Shown: piece by piece, positions 24,936 through 38,138 of the stretch | Layout: every line of letters starts with the position of its first letter | Position numbering within the stretch: position 1 is the stretch's first letter | DNA from: Hoplostethus atlanticus | Lineage: Eukaryota > Chordata > Actinopteri > Trachichthyiformes > Trachichthyidae | DNA length: 64,000 nt | Assembly (NCBI GenBank): GCA_034670405.1 | Contig: JAXDDX010000019.1 | Span: forward strand, 3,384,501-3,448,500 | Direction of reading: 5' to 3' | The notes under the pieces: model-generated | The model's database searches: none | What the model was told of the DNA's origin: nothing | Seen by the model: the letters and a program-made list of their open reading frames with translations, nothing else | Program-made: the position numbers and the translations under genes

Positions 24936-25654
24936 TTATGACTTACCAGGCTGGTTGGTCCTCTCCCACCCCTCCTCCCCTTTCCCCTCGCTCCTTCTCC
25001 ACTTCCCTCCCTCTCTCGCCGTCCAGGTAGGTCTGTTGTGCCAGACAGAGGAGCACAGTGTTCCTTTGTTATTTCCAGGGCTTAAGTCTAGATAACAACC
25101 GCAGCCACTCAGGCTCACCAACGCATCAGCAGTCCCATATCTGAGGCTTACCATTTCCATAACTGGGATTTGAGAGGCAAGTCCTCACAAAGGAGAGGGA
25201 TTTCCGGATATCTGAACCAAGCGTTCACTTCAGACGTATGAAAATAAAGCCTTATATGGACACATGCAAGGAGGCGTGTAGAGATTTCACTTCTTCTCAC
25301 TTTTCTCGCCATTAGAAAGTGAATAGCTGTGTATGTTTGCAGCGCGTTCTGAGTTGGCAGCTGTTAAGAAAGAACAGCTTCATGCCACTGTGGGTGCAAC
25401 GGTGCGTTTTGGGGTGGAATTCCAAGCCAGCCCTTAGTGAACCCTTTAGCCAGCCTCTGCACATGCTCAGTTGGGGCCGTTCCTGTCGGGGGGACAGAGG
25501 GATGATGCATTACCAGCTGGTCCTGCTCCCGTTGGCCCCACCCCTTGACAACGGTTGCCTAGCGCCACAACTGGAGCCCATCACCAGGCCCGGGCAGCCT
25601 GCCAGCCTGCCAGATGTGCGGCCTTCTCCGCGGCCTCTGCAATCCAAGCAGTAA

Positions 25655-25755
25655 GACACACAAACACACATGTTCACATGCACACACACACATAAACACA
25701 CACACACATATATATATATATATATCTATAAGCACATGCACACACACTCACAAGG
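25655..25755 (+). repeat. (CA)n/(TA)n compound array
   Basis: ACACA tracts interrupted by AA, then (TA)9 at about 25,708-25,725, then more CA. A further pure (CA)14 lies at 25,879-25,906. Confidence 0.85.
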
Positions 25756-26154
25756 CCATACACAGATAAGGAAACACACATACTGTAAAGGAAAAGGTAT
25801 GGAGTATTGCTCTGGGGATACCTACAGTGTATGGCTATGGATACACTCTCCTTCCAGAATACACTGAAGAACATGAGTCACACACACACACACACACACA
25901 CACACATGCACGCACACCTCTCTGTTTTCCATCCAAACCCCAGAGTGACCTCGTTGTGGCCACAGATTCCCCCTGTGGAAAGCAGCCTCCTCCGGGACCC
26001 TGCTATTAGCGGCTTTGCGGAGCGGAGTGGCGACATGTTAATGGCACACAGACACAGCAGAGGCTACAGACCCCTGCACCCTCCTTCACCCAACCACACA
26101 GCGGACTGGAGGGAGCGTGGTTACTCAAGGATGCATGTTGACAGCGAGCACTGA

Positions 26155-28500
26155 GGGACCATTTGTTTTGTTTTTCACGGCGCTGAGATTAAATGAAACG
26201 TCGTAGTCTGGGGTGGGCAGCGCGACGTGCCTTGTGCGCTTGAAGGTTTTTTAAGGTGCCACGTGCAGCATTTTAACCTCCATAGAACATCGCCACATTC
26301 ATTTTGACACCATTAACACACTTGACCATCGCTGAGAAGATGCAACCGGCACCCAGTGTAAAAAAAAAAGCCACTAAATTTGATTAGCAAGCGCGGTGGC
26401 AAAAAGGAATGGGAGTAGTAACGCGGTCGTGTGTTCAGCTCTTTCATGTACTAAAGCTATAACTACTAAAACAGATCTCGGGGTAGGCGGAGGAACTTCC
26501 TGAGAGCCTAAGAGGAAGTGTCATCATGCTCAGTCACCACTTCCTCCCCTCTGGTCCCCGGTGATGGCGTAACCTCACCAGGCCCTCAGTTACTAGGCTT
26601 TGGTTTTATAGGTTGAAAAGTTTGAGTGTGTACTGTGTGTGAGGTAAATGGACTTTAGCAAAATAAATGAGAAAAAAAGTTGATAGATCAACTCAGGTAA
26701 CGAGGCAGCAGCAGTATGATGTCATTTCCGTGGCATTTCTGCTCCATGGCACCGGCGTCTCACCGTTCAGAGAGAGAGTTCCCAAATACAACACTGAGCT
26801 AAAGTGGGTACCATCAGATAGGCTTGTTAGTGAAGCATCGGGCAAACAGCCTGGGGAGACCACTGGGGAGACGGTGGGGATAGTGGCCCAGTGAGAGAAG
26901 AGGTCAAGAAAGTAACTTGACCCCCTTAAAAGCTTCGCCGGTGAACTACTGCGCTCTCGGATTTGAACGACGACGTGATTCAACTCCACGCTTTTCCATA
27001 TAAAACTCGAGAGAAAATACAAACTAGACGTAATCATTGACCTCCTGCCTCCCTCATCCAACCCCCCCCCACCCCCACCCCCTCATTTCCTCCATTTCCC
27101 AGAAATCTTTGTGTTCGGTCACAGGCCATAAGCGGGAAAATGTAAACAGAGCGCCCTGCGATGAGTCACAGGAAGCTCCATCGTCATAACACTGGCCGAC
27201 GTAGAGGCGGCTCCCCGTAAAGATAGCCAAGACGCAAATGGGGGGGAAAAGTACAATTAATTGTACTAAACTTTTTCTATCCAAAGTGTGTTCCAAGCAC
27301 AATATGTCCTGTTCGAGTAGACTTCAAGTACTTAAGCACGTACTTTGTTGTATCATCACGGGGAAAGTTTTGAGCTGCTATCCTCTCAAGTTTCAGTACT
27401 TCTCAAGTTTTAGTGCATCATAAAACAAGTACTGTAGGCATGTAGCATTCTGCTGATGTTGAAATTGTGTGTATTTTATATAAGCGCTTAGAAAATATGC
27501 ATTTCAGAGCAGTGCAGTGTCAGAGTCGGCATCACTTTAACTGGTGGATTAAATATTTGCTGCAAGTTGAAAGAATTAGCAAAGGCGTTGCTTGTCAGCC
27601 GAGCGCAAGGCCAGCAAAACATGAAATACGTCAGGAGAGGCTCCGTGCTTCAGGGCTGTCCCCTCTCTCTGGGTGGCCTCTATAGCTTTAGCATCGCTCG
27701 TAGCGTTAGCCATGCCGTTGGGAGACAGGTTTACTGGCGTTGCCGGTGCTCCGCTAGGCTAACATCAAAGGCTTCCATAAGTCAGCTGGCGTTTGGCTCG
27801 CCGCTCGTCAGACTGGCACCGACTTGAGATTGAACTCCAGAAGCTCTGGCCTCGGTTTCAGAAAGACGAGAGATGATGTCAAGAGTTCTGGACACATTGC
27901 AACACCGCACCACTTTGAGAGGCTGAGAGGAGCTAAAAGCTATGCCGAAATTTGGAGGCCCGAGCCGCGATCATAAATCAGACTTCCCTCACACTCTTTC
28001 GCCTTTTTTCTCTCTCACTCCTCACCAACTTCTGTCTCTCTCGCTCGCTCTCCGTCGCTCGGCCAGAGACAGCACATTTTAAACCCATTAGTGATCAGCC
28101 TGCCAGCTGTAGATCAGCAGAAAACCATAAATTGTTTTATTGGATGAAGTTTCTGCAAAGTGATGAGCTCAGCGTTACCGATTCCCGGTATAGCGCTAGC
28201 TTATTGTGTGTGTGAGAGAGCGTGCCTCTTGTCAAATAGTCAAGAAGAAATAGCGGTTATTTCCAAGGCTTTTGACGTTTGCTTAGTGTCCCTCGTGCAT
28301 TTGTCACGCCTTCCTCCAAATCTGTGTCAGTGGGCTAGGGGCTTTATTGCATTTAAATTGAATTTGTTATACAAATATTTGACTTGTTATTTATGAGCTT
28401 GCAATAGGCCATCCGTTATTTCTCTGAATATTTCTTATAGCTTAGATGCAGGAGGAACAATAGCTTTTGCAGTAAATGTTTGTATATATAGCTACCTTCT
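26155..28500. other. unique sequence, no gene seen
   Basis: No recognised repeat except a C-rich run at 27,061-27,083. One AP-1-like TGAGTCA occurs near 27,163. Confidence 0.4.

Positions 28501-28501
<1 letters not shown>

Positions 28502-28531
<30 letters not shown>
28502..28531 (+). repeat. (CT)n microsatellite
   Basis: 30 bp of CT. Confidence 0.9.
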
Positions 28532-28535
<4 letters not shown>

Positions 28536-30321
28536 ATCTGACCGGTGGAAGAAGGAGCAGCCTGTGTAAAGTTGCTGACATTAGTACCCATCTCCCACAC
28601 ACCCCTCCACCCTCACCAGCCCCTCCAAGTCACACAGTTGTGTGCAGTGCAAACACTCCGGGGGCCCCCTCGGACCACGTTGCTACGGTAACCAAGACCA
28701 CAACCAGGTATACCTACCGTCGTCCCCGCTGGCGGTCCCGCTGGGCCCCCGCGGTGAGACAGCCATAAACGATGCCTCCTGGAGGTCACCATATGTACGT
28801 GCATCATCCGATAAAGTAACGGGCAATAGGCAACGGGGGTCAAAGATTTACTGCATGACGAGCACCAAGTCAAACAAACTAGTGGGGATATGGGGGGATG
28901 GTTAGCAGAGCAAGTCAGCTCCCCCCCCCCCCCTCCAACTCATGAGGCAGGCAATAATACCATGTGTTGGTGTTTTCCCTCGTTGCCTTGGAAATGGGAT
29001 TCCTGAAAGATGGGAAAGCCCCAGACTCATACCAACACCCCCCAACTCCCCCCGACACCGGCGTCCCCTCCTCTGTGGAATAACATTGCGGTGCGTCAGC
29101 AGGACTGCAGGCTCTGGGGAGGAATGTTGTCTCAGAGGACAGGTGCGTCACACCTGTACGGCCAGCAGTTGCCCCTGTGGTGGGTTGTGTACGGTAAATA
29201 ATAATTCCATTTCCCTTTTTCCCCTCATTGCGTATCTTACCGTGATCGGTTTGTGGCCACTTTCCCTTATTAAGAGGTCCTCAATGAAAGCCAGTGAGGG
29301 CAGAGGATTGTGGGTGTGAACTGGAACATAAACTTCACGTCGCCATTAGGAGGCTGTGTATGCCATTCATGACTGTGGAACTATACACACAGAGAAACGT
29401 TTCCAGTTAATTACGCTCTATACACCTAACCTGCACATGGAAACGTAAACTAGAGAAGCCAAATTCTACCTGTGAGGTATAATGGTGCTTGGATGACCTG
29501 CCACCTTGCCACTGGCTTGGTTGCTAGCTTACACTAAGAGTCTGCAGTTGAAGACATGGTCAAAATTGTGATTGGATGCTACATTTATATTTACTATGTT
29601 TAAAAATAAAAAACACATTTCTGGTTTCTCCCGTTAATGCATCACAACTGGACGTGGTTTTGACTGGCAAGGGTTTTGATGTTGAGAATCCTTGCAGCCG
29701 GCCAGGCCTGCAGCCGTTTGGCTCCAGTTAGTAGATGTGCGCCATCTGAATTGGGTAGTTGGGGTGGGGGGGGGAACTGTCAGGGTCCAGCATTGTGACT
29801 GCTCTACACGTGAGAACTGATTCCTCTCGAAATACGACTTCATCCAAGACACACTAACTAAACTGCACTTATTTAAAAGCCATCACAAAGCACATTATCC
29901 TGAGGAATGGCGTATTTGAAGGCAAATTCATGAAAAGTGAATACTATGGGAGTTTTAAATCTGCACCTAAACGGCTGCCTGGAAATTCATTTTTATTGTT
30001 TTGGTTGGTTGTTAAGGTTTGGACCCAAACTGCGATCACAAATCAGTGTTTCCTCTCATGCTTTAACCCTTTTAACAGCCACCTGATTGGCTACCTGAAA
30101 ACAAACATGTTGTGTGTGTGTGTGTTTTAAAGAATATGCATTGAAGAAGAACCACATTCCATTCCACTTTGGACGAGGCAGGGCATTACACTCAAAAAGG
30201 CAGTCTTTGGCGGGTCCAAGCCTTATGTGAACCTGTCCTTTTAGGGCATACAGACATACAGAGATGTTCCTCCCAAAATCAAAACATGTTTGTGTGCTGG
30301 GATGGACGCATGGAGGAACGC

Positions 30322-30431
30322 AGAGAGAGAAAGAGAGAGAGAGAGAGAGGGGCAATGAATCAGTTGAAGTTTATGAGAAGCATACGTACAGTCTGGAGCA
30401 GAGCAGAGAGAGGGGGGCGAGAGAGAGAGAA

Positions 30432-30464
<33 letters not shown>
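30322..30464 (+). repeat. two (GA)n arrays
   Basis: GA tracts at 30,322-30,350 and 30,411-30,464, separated by about 60 bp of mixed sequence. Third and fourth purine tracts follow at 30,804-30,850. Confidence 0.85.
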
Positions 30465-30468
<4 letters not shown>

Positions 30469-30628
30469 CATGATAGTTCACATGCAGCCCAGACTGAAAA
30501 CAACATCTCACTACCACGACATATCAACAACGATCTGCTCCTCATCAATAAATTATTACTTCCCCCTCCAACCCCACACAGAGCACATCTGTAGCCCCTC
30601 GGCGTTGCATAATGTCCCCTCTCCCCCT

Positions 30629-30631
<3 letters not shown>

Positions 30632-30659
<28 letters not shown>
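30632..30659 (+). repeat. (CA)n microsatellite
   Basis: 28 bp of CA. Confidence 0.9.
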
Positions 30660-30801
30660 TTCCTGGCTGTTCAGTCGTCCCTCTTACGTGGATGGAGTAT
30701 TACCCGGAGGAAGGCGGGGGGGGGCCTGGGAGTGATAGAGTGATTACTGCGAAGCAAAAATGAGATCAAGCTGTACTGTACTCAAAATTCAATAAACCGG
30801 G

Positions 30802-30803
<2 letters not shown>

Positions 30804-30841
<38 letters not shown>

Positions 30842-30850
30842 AAGAAAGTG
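30804..30850 (+). repeat. (GA)n then (GAAA)n
   Basis: (GA)17 followed by AAAGAAAGAAAG, about 185 bp before the CpG-dense island. Confidence 0.9.
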
Positions 30851-31034
30851 AGCCAAATTAAGAGTAGAGAGACAGAGAAAGGGCCAAAGAGTAAGCAGAA
30901 GTGAGAAACTCATCCGGTCCTTAGCGATTTTGAAGTGAGCTGTAGTCAAGCGTGATGGAGCAGAGAGTGAGAGAGAGCTGTGAGAAAGGCAGGAGAGGAG
31001 AAGCTGAAGAGAAGATGAAGAAAGAAAGATGAAG

Positions 31035-31445
31035 GCGGCATATGGTATTGAGCAACGGACGCGCGCAATAGCGAGAACGTACGCTAACGTTGTCCGAGAA
31101 CACGGCGCGCTCCGTGTGCCCCCGTCCAAGACATAACAGCCGCGGGACGTCAAAGCCGGGGCAACTGACACATGAGCGCAACCACATGTTGAAATCAGAC
31201 GAGAGTTACGGCGGAAAACAATGTGCTCCCGGCCGCAAGATATGCAGCTGGGGCGGTTGGCTGAGGTCAAGTAACCGAAGGTCAACCGCAGCTTTCATGT
31301 CTGATTTGTCACGCGGTTAATCACGATCTCACACGTATGTACGCGATTACCGCGCAATAGAGGGGACGTCAGGGGACGTCAGAGACATCGTTTGGTGACG
31401 TTTTCCCACGGGGCTCCGGTCCGTCAGCGCTTGATGGCAAACGTC
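31035..31445. promoter_or_regulatory. CpG-dense island, candidate promoter/enhancer
   Basis: About 40 CpG dinucleotides occur in roughly 370 bp (for example ACGCGCGC near 31,060 and GCCGCGG near 31,140), much denser than the surrounding DNA. It contains a direct repeat of AGGGGACGTC at 31,361-31,380, giving two GACGTCA half-CRE-like sites. No convincing ORF or exon starts from it on either strand. Fish promoters are often CpG-rich, so an unannotated transcription start or enhancer is possible. Confidence 0.35.
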
Positions 31446-32060
31446 TGGGAAAAAGACAGCTCCGTTGGGATGGATTCATAATGATGTTTTCTTTTCTTGA
31501 GATTGATCGTTTCCCGTTTGAAAACAACGTTATTTTTGACTCATTGTTGTTTGTGAGTCTTTGCTGGTTGCGCAAGTCTGAGCGGTCTTTGAGGAACAGT
31601 CGAATGCCTTCCGGTGCCTTTCGGGAATACTCATACGTCATTACAAATGAAGATGACGGGCAGGCAGACGCAGACAAACATGAGCACTCACACACCCGAC
31701 GTACGTATGAACTATGACTAATATGACTTTACAACCTCAAGCAATTGACCATGCACTGAGGGCACAGCACCACACACGCGTGCATGTGCTGAAACACACA
31801 CCGCAAGGTCCTGACTGTGCCGGCAAGGCCTCATCCCCGACGGCAGCGACACGCCTCTGTTCTCCTAAGTGTTTTTAAAGGAGCGCGGTGCCGCTAACTG
31901 TCAATGGCGCGTTAAACAAGAGCAGTTATCAGGGTTAAATCTTCACTCGAAATGAGCTGGAAAAGTCCCTCTGCTCCGCAAAGTAAAGCTTTTTATAGTC
32001 GTCGTTTTTCTGATTGTGTGCAGCTTTGCCACTGCTTGTAAAAATGTTTTACTATTTAAT

Positions 32061-32215
32061 TATAGCGCCCCCGTTAGGCCAATCACTGTAATGTTCTTAA
32101 ATGGTGGAAAGATGTATCATCCCTCCAGGTTTTGTCAAAATCAGACTAGCAGTGTCTGAAATGTCATCAGTGACATCACGCTTGACAGATGATTTTATCA
32201 CGTGAGGACAACAAG
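32061..32215. repeat. possible dispersed fish repeat (TATAGCGCCCCC type)
   Basis: TTATAGCGCCCCCGTTAGGCC followed by TTTTGTCAAAATCAGACTAG is reminiscent of a short repeat seen many times in fish genomes. No termini are defined, and only one copy is seen here. Confidence 0.3.
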
Positions 32216-33145
32216 TGTCTTTAGACCCATGTTCATTTCTCTTCTAGTCATGCAACAATCTTTGCCACATATCTGTGTTGTGTTAATTTATAATACTCCT
32301 TGTCACACCCGGCTGCCTTACAATCGTGTGGCTAATCTAGCATGAAGACTTAATCCAGATGTAGGATTATCTGGGGGAAATGTGTCGTAATTCTCTGCCT
32401 CAATCTATCTCAAGGAAAACATTTGTTCCGAACATACTTTTCCGTACACATAAAGCAGCTAAGAATAGGACCGATCGTTTCGGGTCACTGGTCAGGTAAC
32501 ATGGCAGCAAATTACACTCTAGTTTGAGAAATACCAGTGAGGTCTTGTTGAACTTGTACCATGTGTGGCAGCACAGTACAGTATGCACGGTAAGAAACCT
32601 AGCTGTCAATATGTTGGAAAACAAATGTCACCAAGACAAATTCCAGTGCATTTATTGTAACTGCCGATTAATGTTAATGCACTGCCATAAAAATAAAATA
32701 GTAGTGGTGCATTTGAGTGAATGTGGATCAGCACTCACAGGACCTGACCTCTGGAACGGCGGAGTAGGGTTGCGAAAGACTGTTCGCTTTGGGCGAAATT
32801 TGGGGGGAAATGTGGAAATGGCTGTATTGTTTACATTCAGAACGATGGACCAAGCCACCCACACAACCACGCACACTGACACACACATTTCAGCATTTCT
32901 CGCTGTTAAAGAGCTGGAATCCTTCACGCCCAAATAAACAAATTAGACGTCCAACCTGAGTCAGTCACGGGGTGGGTTGAAATTTATCACAGATTAGGCT
33001 ACACACTCTGTAACTGTAGAGGGAACACAGTCAGAAATAATCAGTCACATGCATGACTTATAGACAGAGTCCTTTCAGTGACGTGCACACAGAGTTTGTT
33101 ATTGATGGTATGTTGAGGTTTTGTATTTCCATGTGTTTAGAAGTG

Positions 33146-33276
33146 CACTGCAAAAAGTTAATTAGTCCAGTATTGGGTCTTAAAATCTTAAAATTCTGTT
33201 TTTTATTTTGGAAACTGACCCAAAAGACTCAATACTAGACAAAATGACTTATTAAGATGAACATTTTTTTGCAGTG
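33146..33276. mobile_element. MITE-like element with CACTGCAAAAA termini
   Basis: 131-bp element starting CACTGCAAAAAG and ending TTTTTTTGCAGTG, with A/T-rich interior (TCTTAAAATCTTAAAATTC, CTTATTAAGATGAAC). Termini are inverted repeats of about 12 bp. It resembles a widespread fish/vertebrate non-autonomous DNA transposon group (hAT-like by recollection). No intact 8-bp target duplication is seen. Confidence 0.6.
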
Positions 33277-34796
33277 CGTTAGTATTTTCCTTGTCTTTTT
33301 AGTAGACTACATAAGTCGCAGCCAAGCGTCTGTCAAATTGAGACAGATGCCGAGTAATGCCAGTGTTTGTATTCACAAATCCAGACTTTCTCTCCCCCTC
33401 TCTCTCTTTGTCTCTCTCTTTGCCCCATCACAGCTCCAGCTTCTTTGATTGCTGAGGGGTATTTGACAGCGGGTTGAGAGGGTCGGCTTCAGACGTGGTC
33501 AGAGCGGCTGAGAGGGTCGCGGTGATGTCCGTATAGACTTCCCAGCACTCGGGGAGGCAGTGTGGCGCCGCGTTCAAAGTGCTCGCTCGTTGGTGTGGAA
33601 TGTGCGGCGGGCGAGGTGAGTCCGTTTGAAGAGTGTATGTGTGTGTGTGTGTGTGTGTCACTAGGTATAAATAGCTGTTGCAGTCCAGGGGGCGTGTCTG
33701 TTTGACACCAGAGTGGCATGGGTTTTGTGCACACTGGTCAGACATACCGAAGTTGCTGCCAGCTTCGCCAGCCAGCCAGCTAGCAAGATGGATTTTGGAA
33801 AACAGTATAGATGCACATGGTACATTCAGGTACTTACGGGATACAGCCAACTTGCTACAGATGTTTACCAGTGTGCCTCTATGTCTGTTAGAGCAACAAA
33901 GTTCTTTGGAAAGCCCTGCCTGCAGTGATCGGGCGGGCACAATCAGTGGTAGTAGATGACCTGAAAGCCCCTGCTCAGGGATCTAAGGTTCAGGCTCAAA
34001 AGGGACCTGAAGGGGCAGGAGCCGTCAGGAGCTGATGTGAGAGGACCCGTAGTGTTAGGCAAACAGCAACCCGGTATCCAGGTAACGCCAAAGGAAAGGG
34101 GTCGTCAGGGACCAGGAGGCCCCGCTGTTACGGGACGACTTCAAGTGGCACCCCTTGTTATGGGAAGACGGTTACCATGTGTGCATTCCTCACTAATACC
34201 CACACACGTACAGTATGCTCACATACACATGCATGCATGCACAAAGGCATCTGTATAAGCATGCACACACACACACAGGCTCGCACCCATGCAAACGCAG
34301 GCTCATGCTCTGCTGCACGGGTGCACATGGCACAAATATGCATGTCTTGATGCAGCATAATCCCTCAGGTCATATCTAGGTGCCTCTTCAAAAACATAGA
34401 ACCGGTCAATAGGCAGATTCAAATTTACCTTGGGCAGCAGATGTTTGAATGGTGCAAACTTTAGCACTTTGTCACGAGAATCGTCAACATGGCTTGAAAA
34501 GAACACAAGAACCTGCATTCTCTTTCTGTCTCTCTTGTGTGTGAGTGTGTGTGTGTGTGTGTGCATTTGTGTGTGCCTGCATGCACACATGTGTGGTTGT
34601 GTGAGTGTGTGTGCAGCCAACAGGCCGACTGGTCAATGTACAGCAGTTTCTGGGAAGGGGTGGACCTGGAGTGTAGGTTCTGTATGTTCAGCACATATTC
34701 CTACACACGTATAGGCTAGCTCACTGCGTATGCACATACATTTCATGGATACACACAGACATGGATCTCCATGTTTGTGTGTGTGTGTGTGTGTAC

Positions 34797-35650
34797 TACT
34801 ACTACTACTACTACTAATAATAATAATAATAATATTTACTTTATTTACTTTCCAAAACAGAGTTACAAAGTGATTTACAGAGACAAGGAAGTTAAACAGA
34901 AGTAATAAAATCCCCGCCAAAAAAGCACAGAAAAAACGAAAGACAGAAAAATAATTTAAACAAAGTCAAATTAAAGCAGAGCCAAAAACGACACAAAATA
35001 AATAAGAGTAGTAAAAACACAAATGGAAAAAAAATCTTAAAAGGCTTTTCTGGTAGGGATTTAAATGATGACAGAGACTCCACTACCCCTAGTTCCTCAG
35101 GCATGGTGTTCCAGACCCCTGGGGCTCAGACTGCAAAATCCTCCGACTACATTCAGGCTCTTAAGGGGTTAAAAGGTCTGAGATGTAACTTGACTTCAGG
35201 CTGGACTTCAGAAGCCCTAAAACAATAAGATCTTAAAACTAATCCTAAAATGAACAGGAAGCCAGTGGAACTAAGCTAGAATTGGGATAATATGGTCTTG
35301 TCTCCTAGTCTTGGTTAAAAGCCTGGCTGCAGTGTTTTGCACCAGTTGCAGACGGTTGAGACTAGAGGGAGTTACATTAATCGCAGGATGGTGAAATAAA
35401 GGCATCAGCCGAGGAGAGGCATGGTCTAATTTAGAGATATGTTTTAGGTACTCCCAGATTTATTGTCTGGAGAACATTTTTTGCGACATCAGCACTTAAT
35501 ATCACAGGCACCCCTTAATTAGGCTAGTCACGTTACCTGGGTTTCAGGGTACATTAAGTTGCGTGTCATCAGCATAGCAATGAAAATTCATGTTATATTT
35601 GCGAATGCGGATTCTAACCATAAGGCACCAGCAAGATTGTGAATGCACAT
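34797..35650 (-). mobile_element. 5'-truncated L2/CR1-type LINE, antisense
   Basis: On the minus strand, RIRKYNMNFHCYADDTQLNV (about 35,550-35,610) contains the YADD reverse transcriptase catalytic motif. Downstream, NRLQLVQNTAARLLTKTRRQ and DHIIPILA followed by FHWLPVHFRISFKILLF (about 35,220-35,350) match the conserved C-terminal part of L2/Rex-like LINEs, where LHWLPV is diagnostic. Stops interrupt the frame (for example just before FHWLPV, and TGA after the YADD block), so it is dead. The 3' end is TGTAAATCACTTTGTAAC followed by AATAAAGTAAATATTATTATT and a TAG/TAC microsatellite. The intervening RT region is shortened. Confidence 0.85.
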
Positions 35651-37009
35651 TCAGAGAGATGTTTTCAGGACTGCCTGTTGCATGTCAGCAGTCTAATCCT
35701 TATTGACAATTTGTGTGGCCCACTAAGTCAGCTTATTTTTGTTGTATAAACGTGCTGCTTTGTAGAAGCACATGACTCGTTTGACTGGACTTTAGGATGG
35801 AGTCAATGCAGGATGTAATCTTTGACCTCAGATAGCGCATGGCTCTGTGCTTGTAATCCCCATGCACACCATAATTGAACATGTGCATGTGTGATTGACA
35901 TGCACACACACACACACAAATGCATACACCTTCCAGGCGTGATCACTTTCTGGTCAGTAACAACAAGACATTTCACAGACACTTCACATGGTGCCTAGAA
36001 ATGACATCACAGCCTTGCTCTGTCTCTTTCTGGGTTTACGACCCATCTGGGGTCAAAAGGTCAGGACAACAGGACATCCCAGCTACTACCAAGTACCATG
36101 TGGCCTTGTGGCCCAAGGAAACAGGTTCCAGTTGCCTGGAGTCAAGGGTCAAAGGTCAAACGTCTTGATGACATCATCTCAGACTGATCCTCTCCCATAT
36201 GTATACCCCGCTCAGCACACACACACACACAAAACATTTAGCTGTCTCCACGGTGATGGTGTGTCCACGCACACATCACACAATCACACATACTTTCCAA
36301 GCACCTTGTTAAAGTGCCAGTGCTACCCCATACCGCCAAAGCCACCACCATGCACCATGAAAACAATGAGCATGGAGGGGGCCCGTCTCCATTTGAGTCC
36401 TCGCCATGGCAACGCCAGCATTTGTGCGCTAATCATACCAAAACATTCTGGTCAGATTCCTGCCACATTCCATCTGCCACTCAAGGAGGAGGAGAGAAAA
36501 AAGAGAAAGAGAGGGAGAAGAGTGGAGAGGGAGTACAAAGATGGACAAGCAGCTGATTTGCGGGCAAAAACCTTCACTAGTCCATGTGATGTGTTTCCAG
36601 GCTCTGCGCCACTGTTGGAAATTCAGTTAATGTCTTGAAATATTGATAAGCTGTGATCTGGATGTATCTCAAAAGCCATTTCTACTGTGATAATGTTTGA
36701 ACTTCAAAGTTTTATCATGCTGGCTAAAGGCTTGTAGGATGTAACATGCCAGTTATACAGCTGTTTTACCAACACTTCTGCAGTGACACACAAGGTAACA
36801 GGGTGCTGCATTTCCAAGACATCTCTATCTCTACTTACATGCAGTGATACTTTTGTGAGGATGTGTACAAGTAAAAGAGCAATATCTCATGAATCTATTG
36901 ACATGTTTCTGTATTTCCAAACTCTGAGAGCCTTGTCTGTAACTACGTCTACAATTGCTGAGAATGCTGTGTAATAACTTCTCAGGACACCAAGAATTCT
37001 TCAAACTGC

Positions 37010-37235
37010 TTCTTCAAAACCTTTGGCTAACTACATCTCCACCAACGAAATGCAAGACCTTTCTCTCAACCTACCCCTCCAAAGCCTACACAACTACACC
37101 TTCAAAGACTAAATCCAAAGTCTATCTCTTAATCTACACCTCTAAAGCCTAAATCCAAAAACCATGCTCCAAAGTCTTTCTCTTAATCCCCATCTTTTGA
37201 GCCTGAGAAACCTTTCTACCTGCATCTCTGAAGCC
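37010..37235 (+). repeat. degenerate cytosine-rich minisatellite
   Basis: Repeating pattern near CTCTAAAGCCTAAATCCAAA and GTCTATCTCTTAATCTACAC with a period of roughly 40-50 bp, about five degenerate units. The strand is almost free of G. Confidence 0.5.
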
Positions 37236-37734
37236 CGAAACCCTCCCTTCCTACCTCAAGGTCATTTTTCAGTCTGTGATAAAAGCATGTCCTGTCAGAG
37301 ATAAGTTGAAAGGTTACGGTGTTGCATTCCTGGGCCAAGGAGCTGCTGGGAAATGGGAAGGGCTTGACTTGACGTCGGACATCTTGGAGCTACTGCTCTT
37401 CGCACATTCCCCCCGTGCCACTTCCTGTCCCTCTTGATAGACACTGGGAATGCCGAAAAAGGAGGTGCTGCTGTCGTCCTGGCAACGGGAGTAAGCGGAC
37501 GTCAAAACACTGGACCATGGTTGTCACATACTTTTCTGCGGCCTTCTACTTTTGACTAGTGTATTGTGTAAATTCACACATGGGAACACACACACACATG
37601 GAAAGTGTTTCAATCTGTCAATGTTCCAGTCTGTAATGATATAAAATTCTCAGAGAGGATGATGGGAGTTGGTAGCTGGGATCTAAAGGTTCGAGTTTTT
37701 CCGACGACTCAGTTTGGGACTCAAATGCCTGGCA

Positions 37735-37895
37735 TACTGTGGCTCAGCAGGTTTGTCACATTGCTGTATCACATTGAGCTTCTGTATAGCACTAACAAAG
37801 CCCAGGTAAGACGCTTGATTCCCACTGGAGCCACGCAGGCTCAAAATGTATACAGCTCTGAGGGGCTTTGGATAAAAGTGTCCAACCAATGGCAT
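37735..37895 (+). mobile_element. tRNA-derived SINE with L2-like tail
   Basis: A-box-like TGGCTCAGCAGGT at 37,740 and B-box-like GCTTGATTCCC at 37,813. Then comes GGAGCCACGCAGGCTCAAAA and the tail GCTTTGGATAAAAGTGTCC, related to the LINE tail at 17,540 (GCTTTGGATAAAAGCGTCT). The A-to-B distance is longer than in a tRNA, suggesting a small insertion. The shared tail is what an L2-dependent SINE would show. Confidence 0.7.
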
Positions 37896-38100
37896 ACGTT
37901 TTTTTTTCATCTCCCTGTTTGATGGGGGAAGTGAAGGGCCGAGAGAGGCAGAGAAAGACAAGGAGGAAGAGGGTCTCCTTTGAGGGGCAGGAGACGAGTC
38001 AGGAAGAACCGAGAGATGAAAGGAGGAGCGAGGAAGAAAGAGAGGCCACACGTTCATCAGTCTCACAGGGGCCCCGCGGCAAACCTGCCGAACAATAGCC

Positions 38101-38102
<2 letters not shown>

Positions 38103-38138
<36 letters not shown>

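Noticed and set aside
30782-31285. Minus-strand ORF of 167 codons over the CpG island
   Set aside because: Half of it is a GA/CT repeat (SLSLSL) and no domain is visible.
35988-36638. Longest plus-strand ORF in the window (216 codons)
   Set aside because: It runs through a CA array (HTHTHK), has no recognised domain and no splice or poly(A) logic.
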